From Brachionus manjavacas (taxonomy: Eukaryota; Rotifera; Eurotatoria; Ploima; Brachionidae): a stretch of DNA of 64,000 nucleotides. The position numbers and the translations under genes are program-made. This document shows positions 63,852 to 64,000 of this stretch, piece by piece. Under the pieces are notes generated by a model, which did no database searches, was not told the origin of the DNA, and worked only from the letters and a program-made list of their open reading frames with translations. The stretch is from positions 380,001 to 444,000 of the forward strand of contig JAHQIY010000015.1 in NCBI GenBank assembly GCA_019054805.1. The letters run 5' to 3'. The stretch's first letter is position 1; each line of letters begins with the position of its first letter.

Positions 63852-64000
63852 CTTTTAGATTGGAAGATAAAAATCAAAGAAGAAACTTCTTCAAGATATA
63901 ATATTCTGAAAAAGAATTTATCTGCCCTTGTGACGACATTAAATACATGACGTAGGGCCTCCAATTTTATCTAAATTTAAACAAGCCATTTTACACAAAT

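Overview
This is a very AT-rich nuclear window from a small-genome invertebrate. Short GT-AG introns (about 48-120 bp in the compact genes), animal gene families, a myosin motor fused to a chitin synthase (a lophotrochozoan trait) and many short transposon relics suggest a monogonont rotifer such as Brachionus. The organism call is inference from gene content and composition.

Layout. At 1.07-3.77 kb there is a small inverted-repeat element and a dead non-LTR retrotransposon on the minus strand. One minus-strand gene, 4,176-19,508, encodes a myosin-motor/chitin-synthase fusion. I could join 12 exons with matching phases at all 11 junctions, giving about 2,720 residues. Its introns hold two families of inverted-repeat elements. 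At 20-25 kb lie another foldback element and relics of MULE transposases and a LINE. At 25.2-27.6 kb is a three-exon leucine-rich-repeat gene with one premature in-frame stop. At 30-31.25 kb a 1,259-bp MULE sits in the 3' flank of a malic enzyme gene. Two malic enzyme genes (31.3-34.6 and 40.8-43.4 kb, minus) are near-identical in some segments and clearly diverged in others. Between them are relics of MULEs, a LINE and an AT-hook inverted-repeat element.

At 43.9-47.0 kb are a dimethylarginine dimethylaminohydrolase (DDAH) gene, three identical tRNA-Arg(CCU) genes and a two-AN1-finger ZFAND2-like gene, all minus strand. At 49.8-52.2 kb is an intronless USP5/13-type deubiquitinase. At 53.4-54.4 kb is the 3' end of a Tigger/pogo element. 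At 56.1-58.9 kb is a six-exon bubblegum-type acyl-CoA synthetase whose fourth intron carries a solo LTR with a target duplication. The last 5 kb are repeats: a pyrimidine/purine tract with an 11-bp minisatellite, a DDE transposase relic, a second LTR, a mini-retroposon with 12-bp target duplications and an inverted-repeat-element end.

The host genes are housekeeping or cuticle genes (chitin synthesis, NADP(H) or NAD(H) supply, NO-inhibitor clearance, ubiquitin recycling, proteostasis, fatty acid activation). I see no sign that they form one pathway or operon. The most informative features are the fusion gene with two stop-free 3n introns, the mosaic malic enzyme pair (probable gene conversion), and the MULE whose empty site is preserved in the paralogue.
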